From the NCBI GenBank assembly GCA_019637795.1, contig JAHBUY010000009.1, forward strand, positions 124,001 to 188,000: a stretch of DNA of 64,000 nucleotides, read 5' to 3'. Positions 42,272 to 53,299 of the stretch are shown piece by piece; position 1 is the first letter of the stretch, and every line of letters begins with the position of its first letter. The notes below the pieces were generated by a model that was not told where the DNA came from, searched no databases, and saw only the letters and a list, made by a program, of their open reading frames with translations. Position numbers and translations under genes: made by a program. Source of the DNA: a bacterium (lineage in GTDB: Bacteria > Desulfobacterota > Binatia > HRBIN30 > CADEER01).

Positions 42272-42676
42272 CTACCGCGGCACCAGCCGCACGGCGACGG
42301 AATGCGAGGTGTCCTGCAGACAGCCGACCCACCAGTCGCGCCAGCCGTACTTCGCGCGCAGGAGGGCGCGGATCGCTTCGTGTCCGCCGCCGGCGACGGG
42401 CACGGCGTCGTAGACCGCCGACCCGCCGGCGCGCTCCAGACTGACGCGGGGCGCGGCCCGCACATCCACCAGCCACTCCCGGTCGGGCACCGGCGCCTCC
42501 AACCAGAGCGCCCCGTCGTGCTCGGCGAACCAGACGCGCGTGCGCCGCGTGCCGCCGTCGGCCCGACGCGTCTCCAGCACCGCGACCCCGCTCGCCTCGA
42601 GCGCCGTCCAGGTGAGGAACGCGAACGCGAGCAGGAGCGTGACGACGATCACCACCGCACACGGCACCGGGCGCAT
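42272..42676 (-). CDS. membrane-anchored PNPOx-like small protein
   Basis: The 134-residue product has an N-terminal membrane helix (CAVVIVVTLLLAFAFLTWTA). A short beta-barrel-like domain follows, TRRADGGTRRTRVWFAEHDG, ALWLEAPVPDREWLVDVRAA and PRVSLERAGGSAVYDAV, which resembles nitroreductase/PNPOx-like split barrels that bind FMN or F420. Length (about 105 residues for the barrel) fits the smallest members. Catalytic or cofactor residues cannot be assigned by eye, so the call is tentative. It sits between mutS2 and the desaturase, well separated from both. Confidence 0.45.
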   Translation of the reverse strand: MRPVPCAVVIVVTLLLAFAFLTWTALEASGVAVLETRRADGGTRRTRVWFAEHDGALWLEAPVPDREWLVDVRAAPRVSLERAGGSAVYDAVPVAGGGHEAIRALLRAKYGWRDWWVGCLQDTSHSVAVRLVPR

Positions 42677-42892
42677 TCAACGGGCACTGTCTCAGAGCCG
42701 CGGCGAAACACCAAGCGCCCGGGCGCTTCGGCGCAGCAGGCGTTGTCGCATCCGCCGCGCCCGTTCGCGCAACGTCCGAACACGTGGCACCGCCTGGATC
42801 ACCAGGCATCGCTCCGCACCCGCCATCTCGGGCCCCAGCCGCCGCTGCCGGCGGCTCCTCTCCGCCACGTACGCGACCGTCCACGCGGCCGC

Positions 42893-43999
42893 TCAGCGCG
42901 AGACGGCGGCGGGCGGCGGGTCCGGCAGGCGCGGCAGGTCGAGGTGGCCCGGGGCGAGGGTGCGATAGGTCGCGCCGCTGCGCGGGTCGACCAGGGTGTC
43001 GGCGTCGCCGTGCAGCTTCGGCCGGGCGTAGACCAGGCGTAGCGCCTCGCGGTGCGGCAGCGACAGGTAGCGCTCGCCGTAGCGACGGAGGATCGCCGCG
43101 CGCACCCGCGGCGCGTGGCGGGCGCTCATGGTGGGAAAGATGTGGTGCTCGACGTGATAGCCGAACTGCAGGTGCAGCGTCTCGATCCAGCGCGGGTTGC
43201 GCACCGAGAGCGAGTTGGCCAGCGGATCGTTGGTCGCGGTGAGCGGGTTCAGATAGTGGTTGGTGGCGATGTACGCCATCAGCAGCGCGTTGGCGGTCAT
43301 CGCCGGGACCACGGCGAGGAAGACGAACCGCCACGGACCGATCAGCGCCAGCCAGAGGACCCAGAGCGCCAGCATGCTGCCGGTCTCGAGCCACACCGTG
43401 CGGCGCGCGATGCGGCGGTAGAAGCCCTTGCGCTCGCTCTGCAGCAGCAGCACCACCCAGGTCTGGAGCGTGAAGCCGGTGGGCAGGAAGAGCCAGCTCG
43501 CCCATGCCCCCGATCCCGGCGCGATCGCCTCCAGGCGCTGCAGGTAGGGATTGCGCCGCCACACCGCCAGCGTGCCGTACTGGTCGGTGTCGGCGAGCAG
43601 ATGGCCGGTGTGGGCGTGGTGCGTCTGGTTGTGCCAGGCGCTCCACAGCGTCGGCGAGGTGGCGTAGGGCAGGAAGGCGACGTAACCGATGGCGCGCTCG
43701 AGCCCGCGGTGGCCGGTGACGGCGTGGTGCAGGGTTTCGTGGGCGAGGAACCCGAGGCAGCCCCAACTGTGGCCGATCGCGACGCCGCACAAGAGCGCCG
43801 CCCACCACGGCAGGGCGCCGCCGAGCCCGAGCGCGATCAGGCCGACGATCACGGCGCCGTGCACCGCCAACCACCCCAGGCGCGCCGGCCGGCGGCGGAA
43901 GATCTCCGGCGGCAGATCCGCTCGCAGCTCGCGCGCGTAGTCGTGCATGTCGCGCAGTTGGCGCGCGGCACGCTGGTGGTCGGTGGAGGAAGAGGACAT
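42893..43999 (-). CDS. fatty-acid desaturase / related di-iron hydroxylase
   Basis: The 368-residue membrane enzyme has the three His boxes of the desaturase family: HETLHH at 87-92, HNQTHH at 123-128 and HVEHH at 282-286. Four or five membrane helices surround them. These ligate two irons and activate O2 to insert a double bond or a hydroxyl. Substrate could be a membrane acyl chain or a carotenoid-like compound. The N-terminal sequence (DMHDYARELRADLPPEIFR) is typical of soluble-tail desaturases. ATG 43999 is chosen because upstream in-frame sequence is antisense of the small monooxygenase gene. No reductase gene is adjacent. Confidence 0.84.
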   Translation of the reverse strand: MSSSSTDHQRAARQLRDMHDYARELRADLPPEIFRRRPARLGWLAVHGAVIVGLIALGLGGALPWWAALLCGVAIGHSWGCLGFLAHETLHHAVTGHRGLERAIGYVAFLPYATSPTLWSAWHNQTHHAHTGHLLADTDQYGTLAVWRRNPYLQRLEAIAPGSGAWASWLFLPTGFTLQTWVVLLLQSERKGFYRRIARRTVWLETGSMLALWVLWLALIGPWRFVFLAVVPAMTANALLMAYIATNHYLNPLTATNDPLANSLSVRNPRWIETLHLQFGYHVEHHIFPTMSARHAPRVRAAILRRYGERYLSLPHREALRLVYARPKLHGDADTLVDPRSGATYRTLAPGHLDLPRLPDPPPAAVSR

Positions 44000-44122
44000 G
44001 GGTATCGACCGGTCTGGGCCCGCAGCGTCCCACCTTGGAGCCGGAGGCGCCCGCCGATCAAGCCCCATCCCCGCCGCGCGGTCCGGGTGCCTCGCCGGCC
44101 GGGGTGGTGTAAGCCTGGCGGC

Positions 44123-44479
44123 ATGATCGTCGTCACGAACCGCATCCCGGTGGCCAAGGGGCACGAAATCGACTTCGAGGACCGCTTCCGGCGGCGGGCG
44201 CACCTGGTGGATCGGGCGCCTGGCTTCGTGCGCAACGAGGTGCACCGGCCGAAGCCGATGACCTTCGACCACCAGAGCGGCGGCTGGAAGGACGACCCGG
44301 ACGGCCAGGGCTACTACGAGATCAAGACCTGGTGGCGGACCTTCGAGGACTTCGTCGCCTGGACGAAGAGCCCGGCCTTCGCCGAGGCGCACAACAGCCG
44401 CCCGCCGAAGGAGATGTTCGCGGGGCCGAACGTGCTCGAGGTGCACGAGGTCCTGACGAGCACCGATGCCCCGGCCTGA
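44123..44479 (+). CDS. antibiotic-biosynthesis-monooxygenase-fold protein (heme-degrading HmoA-like)
   Basis: The 118-residue protein has the ferredoxin-like ABM core: MIVVTNRIPVAKGHEIDFED, then PGFVRNEVHRP with a GYYEIKTWWRTFEDFVAWTK strand-helix and a C-terminal FAGPNVLEVHEVL. Dimeric members degrade heme or oxidise quinone-like compounds without cofactors. The spacing of NxxP and W residues is like HmoA/HmoB. It stands between two divergent regions with its own short upstream sequence. Function in heme iron release is plausible but not proven. Confidence 0.75.
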   Translation: MIVVTNRIPVAKGHEIDFEDRFRRRAHLVDRAPGFVRNEVHRPKPMTFDHQSGGWKDDPDGQGYYEIKTWWRTFEDFVAWTKSPAFAEAHNSRPPKEMFAGPNVLEVHEVLTSTDAPA

Positions 44480-44549
44480 ACGGCGGCGGCGCGGCGCGCC
44501 GCGGGCGCGCCTTGACTCCCCCCGGACCCCCCGTTAGCGACGAAGCCGC

Positions 44550-45065
44550 ATGTCGACGTGGCTGGCGGCGCGGGTGATCGGCACCTTTCTCCTGCTCATC
44601 ACCGTCTTCTTCTTCATCCTCACCTACGATCCGATCCTCAAAGTCGTCGACCTCGGCGCCGCCCTGGCGCAGGTGTCGGCGATCCTCAGCTACGGCGTGC
44701 TGAAGGTGATCGGCGCCCTCGGCGGCTTCCCGGTGCACCGCATGCACACCATCATGGGATCGGGGAGCTTCGAGGTCGACGTCGCGCCGGCGTGCTCGGG
44801 GGCGGTGCCGACCAGCATCTACATGGCCGCCGTGTTCGCGTACCCCTCGAGCTGGCGATCGCGCGCCATCGGCGCGGCGCTCGGCATCGTCACCATCCAG
44901 ATCGTCAACATCGTCCGCGTCAGCGCGCTGTTTCTCATCGGCCTCTTCTTCCACGAGATCTTCCACGACACGCACGTCTACGTCGCCCAGGCGCTGGTGG
45001 TGTGCGTGGCGGTGGCGTTGTGGCTCTTCTGGGCGACGCGGTACGCCGATGCGCCTGCGCATTGA
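44550..45065 (+). CDS. exosortase/archaeosortase-family cysteine transpeptidase (XrtH-like)
   Basis: The 171-residue membrane protein carries the exosortase triad. Cys82 is in APACSGAVPTSIY, Arg123 is in NIVRVSALF, and His139 or His142 is in HEIFHDTHVYVAQAL. Five or six membrane helices surround the active site, which faces outwards. Exosortases cut C-terminal PEP/IPTL-type sorting tails of secreted proteins. The presence of an associated membrane protein just downstream, overlapping by 17 bases, is characteristic of the XrtH type that handles IPTLxxWG-like tails. A candidate tail is seen in the Cys-rich protein at 55364-55858. ATG 44550 has only weak upstream purines. Confidence 0.75.
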   Translation: MSTWLAARVIGTFLLLITVFFFILTYDPILKVVDLGAALAQVSAILSYGVLKVIGALGGFPVHRMHTIMGSGSFEVDVAPACSGAVPTSIYMAAVFAYPSSWRSRAIGAALGIVTIQIVNIVRVSALFLIGLFFHEIFHDTHVYVAQALVVCVAVALWLFWATRYADAPAH

Positions 45066-45705
45066 CCCGTGGCTGTTCCTCGGCAAGCTGGTCGTCCTGC
45101 TCTTCGTCGCCTACTGGGCGTGGATGCCGCTGGCGCCCGCCTACACGCGGGTGCTGCTGCGCGCGTCGCAGGTCGGGGTGTGGTTGTCGGAGCTCTCCAC
45201 TGACCCCGCCTGGAGCCACCAGACCGAGCTGCTGATCCGGCCGGACATCAGCCCGACGGCGATCTTCTTCTACCAGCGGGCGATGTTCCCGCCGTACGGC
45301 CTCGACCCGCAGGGCATCCCGGCGGAGTGGATCATGGCCAACCTGGTGCTGCTGGTGCCGCTGATGCTGGCGACGCCCGCGCCGACCTGGCGGACGCGCA
45401 TCGTCCGCCTGGCGCTCGCCCTCGCCATCGCCCTGCTGCTGCAGGTGTTCGACGTCGTCGTCGGCATCAAGTCGTACTACGCGGCGACCTTCCCCAACGC
45501 CTTCAGCGCCTTCTCGGCGCGCCTGTACCAGTTCCTCGATGCGTTCGTGCAGAGCTGGGACACCCAGCTCTTCCCGTTCCTGATCTGGGCCGGTATCCAC
45601 CTGCGCCAGCTCCTGCCGGCGGCACTGGTGCCCGAGGCCGCGCCGGCGGCCGCGGCGAGCGCCAGTCGCGCGGAACGGCGGCGGCACCAGGCCAGAGACC
45701 GATGA
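45049..45705 (+). CDS. exosortase-associated membrane protein
   Basis: The 218-residue protein overlaps the exosortase gene by 17 bases in a different frame. It has a first membrane helix (LGKLVVLLFVAYWAWMPLAP), an exterior loop with HQTELLIRPDISPTAIFFYQ and PYGLDPQGIPAEWIMAN, and two further helices (LVLLVPLMLATPAP and LALALAIALLLQVFDVVVGI). It ends in an Ala/Arg-rich tail. Membrane partners of this shape accompany XrtH exosortases and may help recruit or position substrates. I see no catalytic residues of its own. Confidence 0.65.
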   Translation: MRLRIDPWLFLGKLVVLLFVAYWAWMPLAPAYTRVLLRASQVGVWLSELSTDPAWSHQTELLIRPDISPTAIFFYQRAMFPPYGLDPQGIPAEWIMANLVLLVPLMLATPAPTWRTRIVRLALALAIALLLQVFDVVVGIKSYYAATFPNAFSAFSARLYQFLDAFVQSWDTQLFPFLIWAGIHLRQLLPAALVPEAAPAAAASASRAERRRHQARDR

Positions 45706-45740
45706 ACCCCCCTCGCCAGCGTTGGACCCGGAGGTGGAGC

Positions 45741-46508
45741 ATGCTGCGGACGCTGATCGCCTGCCTCGTCGCGACCGCCGCCGTCGCGGTCGAGATCGAT
45801 CCCGCGAAGGTGGTGGACCTCACCTATCCGTTCGACGCGCGGACGATCTACTGGCCGACGGCGGAGCATTTCGCGCTCGACACCGTGGCCAAGGGCGACA
45901 CGCCCGGCGGCTACTGGTACGAGGCGAACAACTACCGCGGCGCCGAGCACGGCGGCACGCACATGGACGCGCCGGCGCACTTCGCGCGCGGCGGCGCCAG
46001 CGCCGAGCAGGTGCCGGCGACGGCGGGAATCGGGCCGCTAGTCAAGGTCGACGTCAGCGCCGCGGCGGCGGGCAACGCCGACTATCGCCTGTCGCGCGCC
46101 GACCTCGAGGCCTGGGAACGCGCCCACGGCCGCATACCGAAGGGCGCGATCGTGGTGATGTACAGCGGCTGGGGCGCCCGCTGGCCGGATGCGAAGCGCT
46201 ATCTCGGCACCGACGCGCCGGGGGACGTCGCCAACCTGCACTTCCCCGGCTTCTCGCAGGACGCGGCCGAATTCCTCGTGCGCGAGCGCGAGATCAACGC
46301 CATCGGCGTCGACACGCCGAGCATCGACTACGGCCCGTCGACCGACTTCATCGTCCACCGCATCATCAACGGCGCCGGCAAGCCCGGCTTCGAGAACCTG
46401 GCGCGCCTCGACCAGGTGCCGGCCACGGGCGCGACGCTGATCGCGCTGCCGATGCCGATCGGCGGCGGCTCGGGCGCCCCGCTGCGGGCGATCGCCGTGC
46501 TGCCCTGA
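45741..46508 (+). CDS. cyclase-family hydrolase (kynurenine formamidase-like), exported
   Basis: The 255-residue product has a short signal peptide (MLRTLIACLVATAAVAVEID). The cyclase fold follows, with the metal motif HGGTHMDAPAHFA and a second DTPSIDYGPS segment, as in PF04199. Such enzymes hydrolyse cyclic amides, lactones or formyl groups with Zn2+ or Mn2+. An ATG at 45702 is in frame and would give 13 extra residues, but GGAGG directly precedes ATG 45741. It follows the exosortase pair by 35 bases, which may be only proximity. Confidence 0.75.
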   Translation: MLRTLIACLVATAAVAVEIDPAKVVDLTYPFDARTIYWPTAEHFALDTVAKGDTPGGYWYEANNYRGAEHGGTHMDAPAHFARGGASAEQVPATAGIGPLVKVDVSAAAAGNADYRLSRADLEAWERAHGRIPKGAIVVMYSGWGARWPDAKRYLGTDAPGDVANLHFPGFSQDAAEFLVREREINAIGVDTPSIDYGPSTDFIVHRIINGAGKPGFENLARLDQVPATGATLIALPMPIGGGSGAPLRAIAVLP

Positions 46509-46634
46509 GGTCGCGCGCCGGCGGACGGATCGACACACGGATGAAGCAGAACCCGCGCCTCGCCCGGCTCCGATCGAACGCCAACGCCCGCCGTGCCCAC
46601 GTCTGCTGACGCAGTCGCCCGCAGTGGAGCATCG

Positions 46635-47360
46635 GTGTCGTCGGTCGATCGTTGGTGGGGTGGCGGGATCGTCCTAGTCTCCCTCCTGGTTGCCTGCGGG
46701 CGGGCGCCGGAGCCGGTGACGCCGCCGCGGCTGACCGTGGCGGAGACGGCGTACGACTTCGGCCAGGTGCAGCAGGGCACGCCCGTCGAGCATACATTCG
46801 ATCTCGGCAACGGCGGTGGCGCGCCGCTGACCCTGATCGACCTGCGCACGGCCTGCGACTGCACGGCGGCGATCGACGGCCCGCGCGATCTGGCCCCCGG
46901 CGCGCACGCGGCGGTGCGATTGCGCTGCGACACCAGCGCGGCGCCGGGACCGCAGCGGCGGACGGTCACCGTGTACAGCAACGATCCCGAGCGGCGGGCG
47001 CTGCTGCTGGCGCTCACCGGCACCGTGGCGCTGGTCGCCGCCGCCGACCCGCCGCGCGTCTACCTCGGGCCGGTCGCCGCCGGCAGCGGCGCGGTACGGG
47101 TGGTGGCGCTGCGCGCCGGCAACGACGGGGTGCGCTTCCTCGCCGTCGAGGGCGGCGGGCCGCAGTTGCGGCCGCATCTCGAGAACGGCGACGGCGGGCG
47201 GACGCTGGTCCTCGACACCGCCCCCACCGCCCCTCCCGGGCCGTTCCAGACCGCGGTCCGGGTGCTGACCAGCAGCCCGGCGCGGCCGGTGATCGAGATC
47301 CCGATCGCCGGCACCATCGACGCCGCGACGCCGACCGCGGCGAACGGCGCCGCGCCATGA
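46635..47360 (+). CDS. lipoprotein with DUF1573-type immunoglobulin-like fold
   Basis: The 241-residue product from GTG 46635 has a lipoprotein signal with SLLVACGRAP (lipidated Cys near residue 21). A DUF1573-like domain follows at about 30-130: ETAYDFGQVQQGTPVEHTFD, then LGNGGGAPLTLIDLRTACDC with TAAI and GTVALV. Such domains bind or pack against outer-membrane proteins and often occur in lipoproteins of Bacteroidetes and deltaproteobacteria. A second strand-rich region completes the protein. GTG 46593 is an alternative start, but GTG 46635 has GTGGAG upstream and a better signal peptide. It overlaps the next gene as ATG within its stop region. Confidence 0.7.
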   Translation: MSSVDRWWGGGIVLVSLLVACGRAPEPVTPPRLTVAETAYDFGQVQQGTPVEHTFDLGNGGGAPLTLIDLRTACDCTAAIDGPRDLAPGAHAAVRLRCDTSAAPGPQRRTVTVYSNDPERRALLLALTGTVALVAAADPPRVYLGPVAAGSGAVRVVALRAGNDGVRFLAVEGGGPQLRPHLENGDGGRTLVLDTAPTAPPGPFQTAVRVLTSSPARPVIEIPIAGTIDAATPTAANGAAP

Positions 47361-48271
47361 CGCGCGCGCCGCGGCTCGACGTCATCGGCTTCGGCTTCAA
47401 CACCATCGACCACGTCTGCGTCGTCGACCGGCCGCCGCTCACCGACGGCAAGGCGCGCGCCCGCGCGTATCAACAGCTCCCCGGCGGCCAGGTGCCGACC
47501 GCGCTGGTGGCGCTGCAGCGCTGGCGGCTGCGCACCGCCTACATCGGCCCCTTCGGCGACGACGCCGGCGGCGCGCTGCAACGCCGCTCGCTGGCAGCGG
47601 CGCGCGTCGACCTCAGCGGGGCGGTGCAGCGGCGCGGCGTCGCCAGCCAGACGTCGGTGATCCTCGTCGACGCGGTCACCGGCGAGCGCAGCATCCTCTG
47701 GCACCGCCCCCCGGAGCTGGCGCTGCGCGCCGGCGAGCTGGATCTGTCGCTCATCGGCTCCGGACGGGCGCTGCTGCTCGACGCCGCCGACGCCGACACG
47801 GCGCTGCTCGCCGCCGAGCGAGCACAGGCGTCCGGCATGCTGGTGATGCTCGACGTCGACGAACCCGGACCGCGCACCGGCGAGCTGCTGGCGCGCAGCA
47901 CCGTCGTCATCGTCGGCGACGGATTCCCGCCGCGCCACACCGGCATCGCCGACCTCGCCGCCGCACTGCGCCACATGGCTGCCGCCGGCCCCCGGCTGGT
48001 CGTCGCGACCCTCGGGGCCGGCGGCGCCCTCGCCTGGGCCGACGGTCGCTCGCACTACGTGCCAGCCGTTCCCGTCCCGGTGGTCGACACCACCAGCGCC
48101 GGCGACTGCTACCACGCCGCGGCGCTGTTCGGACTGCTGCACGGGTGGACGACCCCGCGCACCCTGCGCTTCGCCGCCGCCGCCGCCGCGCTCGCCTGCA
48201 CGCGCCTCGGCGGCCGCTCGAGCATCCCCGAGCTGGGCGACGTCGAGCGCCTCGCCGACCGCCTCGCATAA
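47357..48271 (+). CDS. PfkB-family sugar kinase
   Basis: The 304-residue ribokinase-type protein starts at ATG 47357, four bases inside the preceding gene. It has an N-terminal GFGFNTIDHVCVVDRPPLTD and GGQVPTALVALQRW (substrate loop). The signature DTTSAGDCYHAAALFGLLHG places the catalytic Asp in a TSAGD variant of the GAGD anion hole. Members phosphorylate fructose, ribose, adenosine or cytidine-like substrates at the 5' or 1' hydroxyl. Only the family is certain. Confidence 0.85.
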   Translation: MTRAPRLDVIGFGFNTIDHVCVVDRPPLTDGKARARAYQQLPGGQVPTALVALQRWRLRTAYIGPFGDDAGGALQRRSLAAARVDLSGAVQRRGVASQTSVILVDAVTGERSILWHRPPELALRAGELDLSLIGSGRALLLDAADADTALLAAERAQASGMLVMLDVDEPGPRTGELLARSTVVIVGDGFPPRHTGIADLAAALRHMAAAGPRLVVATLGAGGALAWADGRSHYVPAVPVPVVDTTSAGDCYHAAALFGLLHGWTTPRTLRFAAAAAALACTRLGGRSSIPELGDVERLADRLA

Positions 48272-48342
48272 GCGGCCGCCCGCCCCGCGGGCGCGGCCGC
48301 CGCCACCAGACCTGGATTGACTCACCGCCGACCGCTGGTAGA

Positions 48343-48356
48343 ACTGACCGGTCAGT
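48343..48356. promoter_or_regulatory. perfect 14-bp operator palindrome (TetR type)
   Basis: ACTGACCGGTCAGT is an exact palindrome 19 bases before the TetR start codon at 48376. Size and symmetry match operators of TetR-family efflux repressors such as AcrR. It should govern the tetR-RND operon by autoregulation. Confidence 0.75.
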
Positions 48357-48375
48357 ATCGGAATTGCCGGGGGTC

Positions 48376-49005
48376 ATGCGAGGGCGAAAGAAGAGCGCGG
48401 ACACGCGCGCGGCGATCCTGCGCTGCGCGGCGGAGGTCTTCTCGCAGCGGCCCTACCACGAGGTGCTGACCGACGAGATCAGCTCGCGGCTCCACATGGG
48501 CAAGGGCACCCTGTACCGGTACTTCCCCTCCAAGGAAGAGCTGTACTTCGCCACCCTGGTCGACGGCCTGCAGGGCATGCAGGACGCGATCGAGGCGGTG
48601 CTCAGCGAGCCGGGACCGCTGGAGCGGACGATCGAGGCGCTGACCAGCACGATCATCGGCTACTTCTGGCAGCGGCGGGATTTCTTCGTGCTGCTGCACC
48701 GGCACGAGACGAAGATCGACCCGAACGAGCGGGTCGAATGGCAGCAGCGGCGCGAGGCGGTGGTCGAGAAGGTCGGGGCGCGCATCGCCGCCGAGCTCGG
48801 GCGCAACCGCATGGAGCCGCGCCTGGCGGTGGAGATGTTGTTCGGCATGATCCGCTCCGCGTGTCTGTATCGCGACGACCGCGCCAAGCCCGATCAGTTG
48901 GCGCGCCTGGTGACGCGCACCTTCCTCGGCGGCGTGCGCGGGCAGAGCGAGCACGCCCCCGCGCCCGCGCTGGCGCGCCGGCGCGCCGCTGGAGGAAAGC
49001 GATGA
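48376..49005 (+). CDS. TetR-family transcriptional repressor of an RND efflux operon
   Basis: The 209-residue protein has the TetR helix-turn-helix at about 8-56: DTRAAILRCAAEVFSQRPYH, then LTDEISSRLHMGKGTLYRYF with PSKEELYFATL. The C-terminal ligand-binding region is all helical. ATG 48376 follows the operator palindrome, implying autoregulation. Its stop overlaps the RND adaptor start (ATGA), so repressor and pump are expressed together. The inducing ligand is unknown; typical inducers are drugs, bile-like or aromatic compounds exported by the pump. Confidence 0.9.
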   Translation: MRGRKKSADTRAAILRCAAEVFSQRPYHEVLTDEISSRLHMGKGTLYRYFPSKEELYFATLVDGLQGMQDAIEAVLSEPGPLERTIEALTSTIIGYFWQRRDFFVLLHRHETKIDPNERVEWQQRREAVVEKVGARIAAELGRNRMEPRLAVEMLFGMIRSACLYRDDRAKPDQLARLVTRTFLGGVRGQSEHAPAPALARRRAAGGKR

Positions 49006-50069
49006 CGGGGGCGACCCGCGTCCTCGGCGTCGTCACCCTGCTGGCGCTGCTCGGCGCCTGCGGCAGGTCCGCGAGCTCCGAGCAGCCGCTGGCGATGGCG
49101 GCAACGCCCACCGTGCCCGAGCCGCTGCAGATCACCGTGGCGCCGGTGTCGCTGCGCCCGACCAAGCGACTGCTCAAGTTCGTCGGCACGCTGTTCGGCA
49201 ACCAGGAAGTGAAGCTGTCCAGCCAGGTCGAGGGGCAGATCGAGAAGATCAGCGTCGACCTCGGCGACCGCGTCACGGCCGGCCAGGTGCTGGTCGAGAT
49301 CGACGACACCAGCGCCCGCGCCCAGTTGCGCGAGGTCGAGGCGCGGCTCGCCAAGGCGCGCGCCGACGAGCAGCGCGGCCGCGAGCTGTTGAAGAGCAAC
49401 GTCATCTCGCCGCAGGAGCACGAGGCGATGCAGACCGCGGTGACCGTCGCCGAGGCGCAGCGCGACGCGATGCACGTGGCCCTGGCGCACAAGCAGGTGC
49501 GCTCGCCGCTCACCGGCTCGGTGGTGCGGCGGCTGGTGTCGGCGGGCGAGTACGTGCGTCCGGGCACGCCGCTCCTCGACCTGGTGGACGACGACCCGCT
49601 GAAGCTGCGCGGCGACGTGCCGGAGCGCTTCGCCGACGAGATCGCCGACGGCCAACCGGTGCAGATCAAGGTCGACGCCTACCCCGACGAGCTCTTCGAC
49701 GGCACCCTCGTCCGCATCAGCCCGGCGGCGAACCCGGAGAACCGCTCGATCACCGTCGAGGCCGAGGTGCCGAACGGGGAGCGCCGCCTGAAGGCGGGGT
49801 TCTTCGCCTCCGCCAACATCGTCACCCGCGCCGACGCCGAGGCGCTGGTCGTCCCGGAGACGGCCGTCATCACCTTCGCCGGCGTCACCAAGCTGTTCGT
49901 GGTGCGCGACGACATCGCCTACGAGCGCCAGGTGCGCGTCGGCACCCGCGACGACATGGGTCTGGTCGAGGTCCTCGAGGGCCTGCACCCGGACGAGGTC
50001 GTCGCCACCTCGGGCCTGGCCAAGCTCGAGAACGGCCGCGCGGTGACCATACGCAAGGGCGAGGGATGA
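49002..50069 (+). CDS. RND efflux periplasmic adaptor (membrane-fusion protein)
   Basis: The 355-residue product has a lipoprotein signal (LLALLGACGRSASS; Cys20). The adaptor layout follows: a barrel-sandwich start with KFVGTLFGNQEVKLSSQVEG and QIEKISVDLGDRVTAGQVLV, a helical hairpin (about 95-160; REVEARLAKARADEQ), and a membrane-proximal domain with VVPETAVITFAGVTKLFVVR. Translation is coupled to tetR by ATGA with GGAGG just upstream. It links the inner-membrane RND pump to the TolC channel encoded two genes downstream. Confidence 0.93.
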   Translation: MTGATRVLGVVTLLALLGACGRSASSEQPLAMAATPTVPEPLQITVAPVSLRPTKRLLKFVGTLFGNQEVKLSSQVEGQIEKISVDLGDRVTAGQVLVEIDDTSARAQLREVEARLAKARADEQRGRELLKSNVISPQEHEAMQTAVTVAEAQRDAMHVALAHKQVRSPLTGSVVRRLVSAGEYVRPGTPLLDLVDDDPLKLRGDVPERFADEIADGQPVQIKVDAYPDELFDGTLVRISPAANPENRSITVEAEVPNGERRLKAGFFASANIVTRADAEALVVPETAVITFAGVTKLFVVRDDIAYERQVRVGTRDDMGLVEVLEGLHPDEVVATSGLAKLENGRAVTIRKGEG

Positions 50070-50076
50070 CGTCTGT

Positions 50077-50147
50077 TGCAACGCGAAGGCGCGGAGGCGC
50101 CGAGAGCGACGGCGCGATCGCCGCCCCTCGGCGTCTGCGCGGTGAAG
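50077..50147. repeat. dispersed palindromic repeat, copy C (divergent)
   Basis: The arms ACGCGAAGGCGCGGAGGCGC and GGCGTCTGCGCGGTGAAG are imperfect inverted copies related to copies A and B. The element ends eight bases before ATG 50155 of the RND permease, where GGTGAAG could act as a ribosome site. Confidence 0.55.
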
Positions 50148-50154
50148 CATCCAC

Positions 50155-53277
<3,123 letters not shown>

Positions 53278-53299
53278 CCCCCATGGGGACGCGTGCTAC

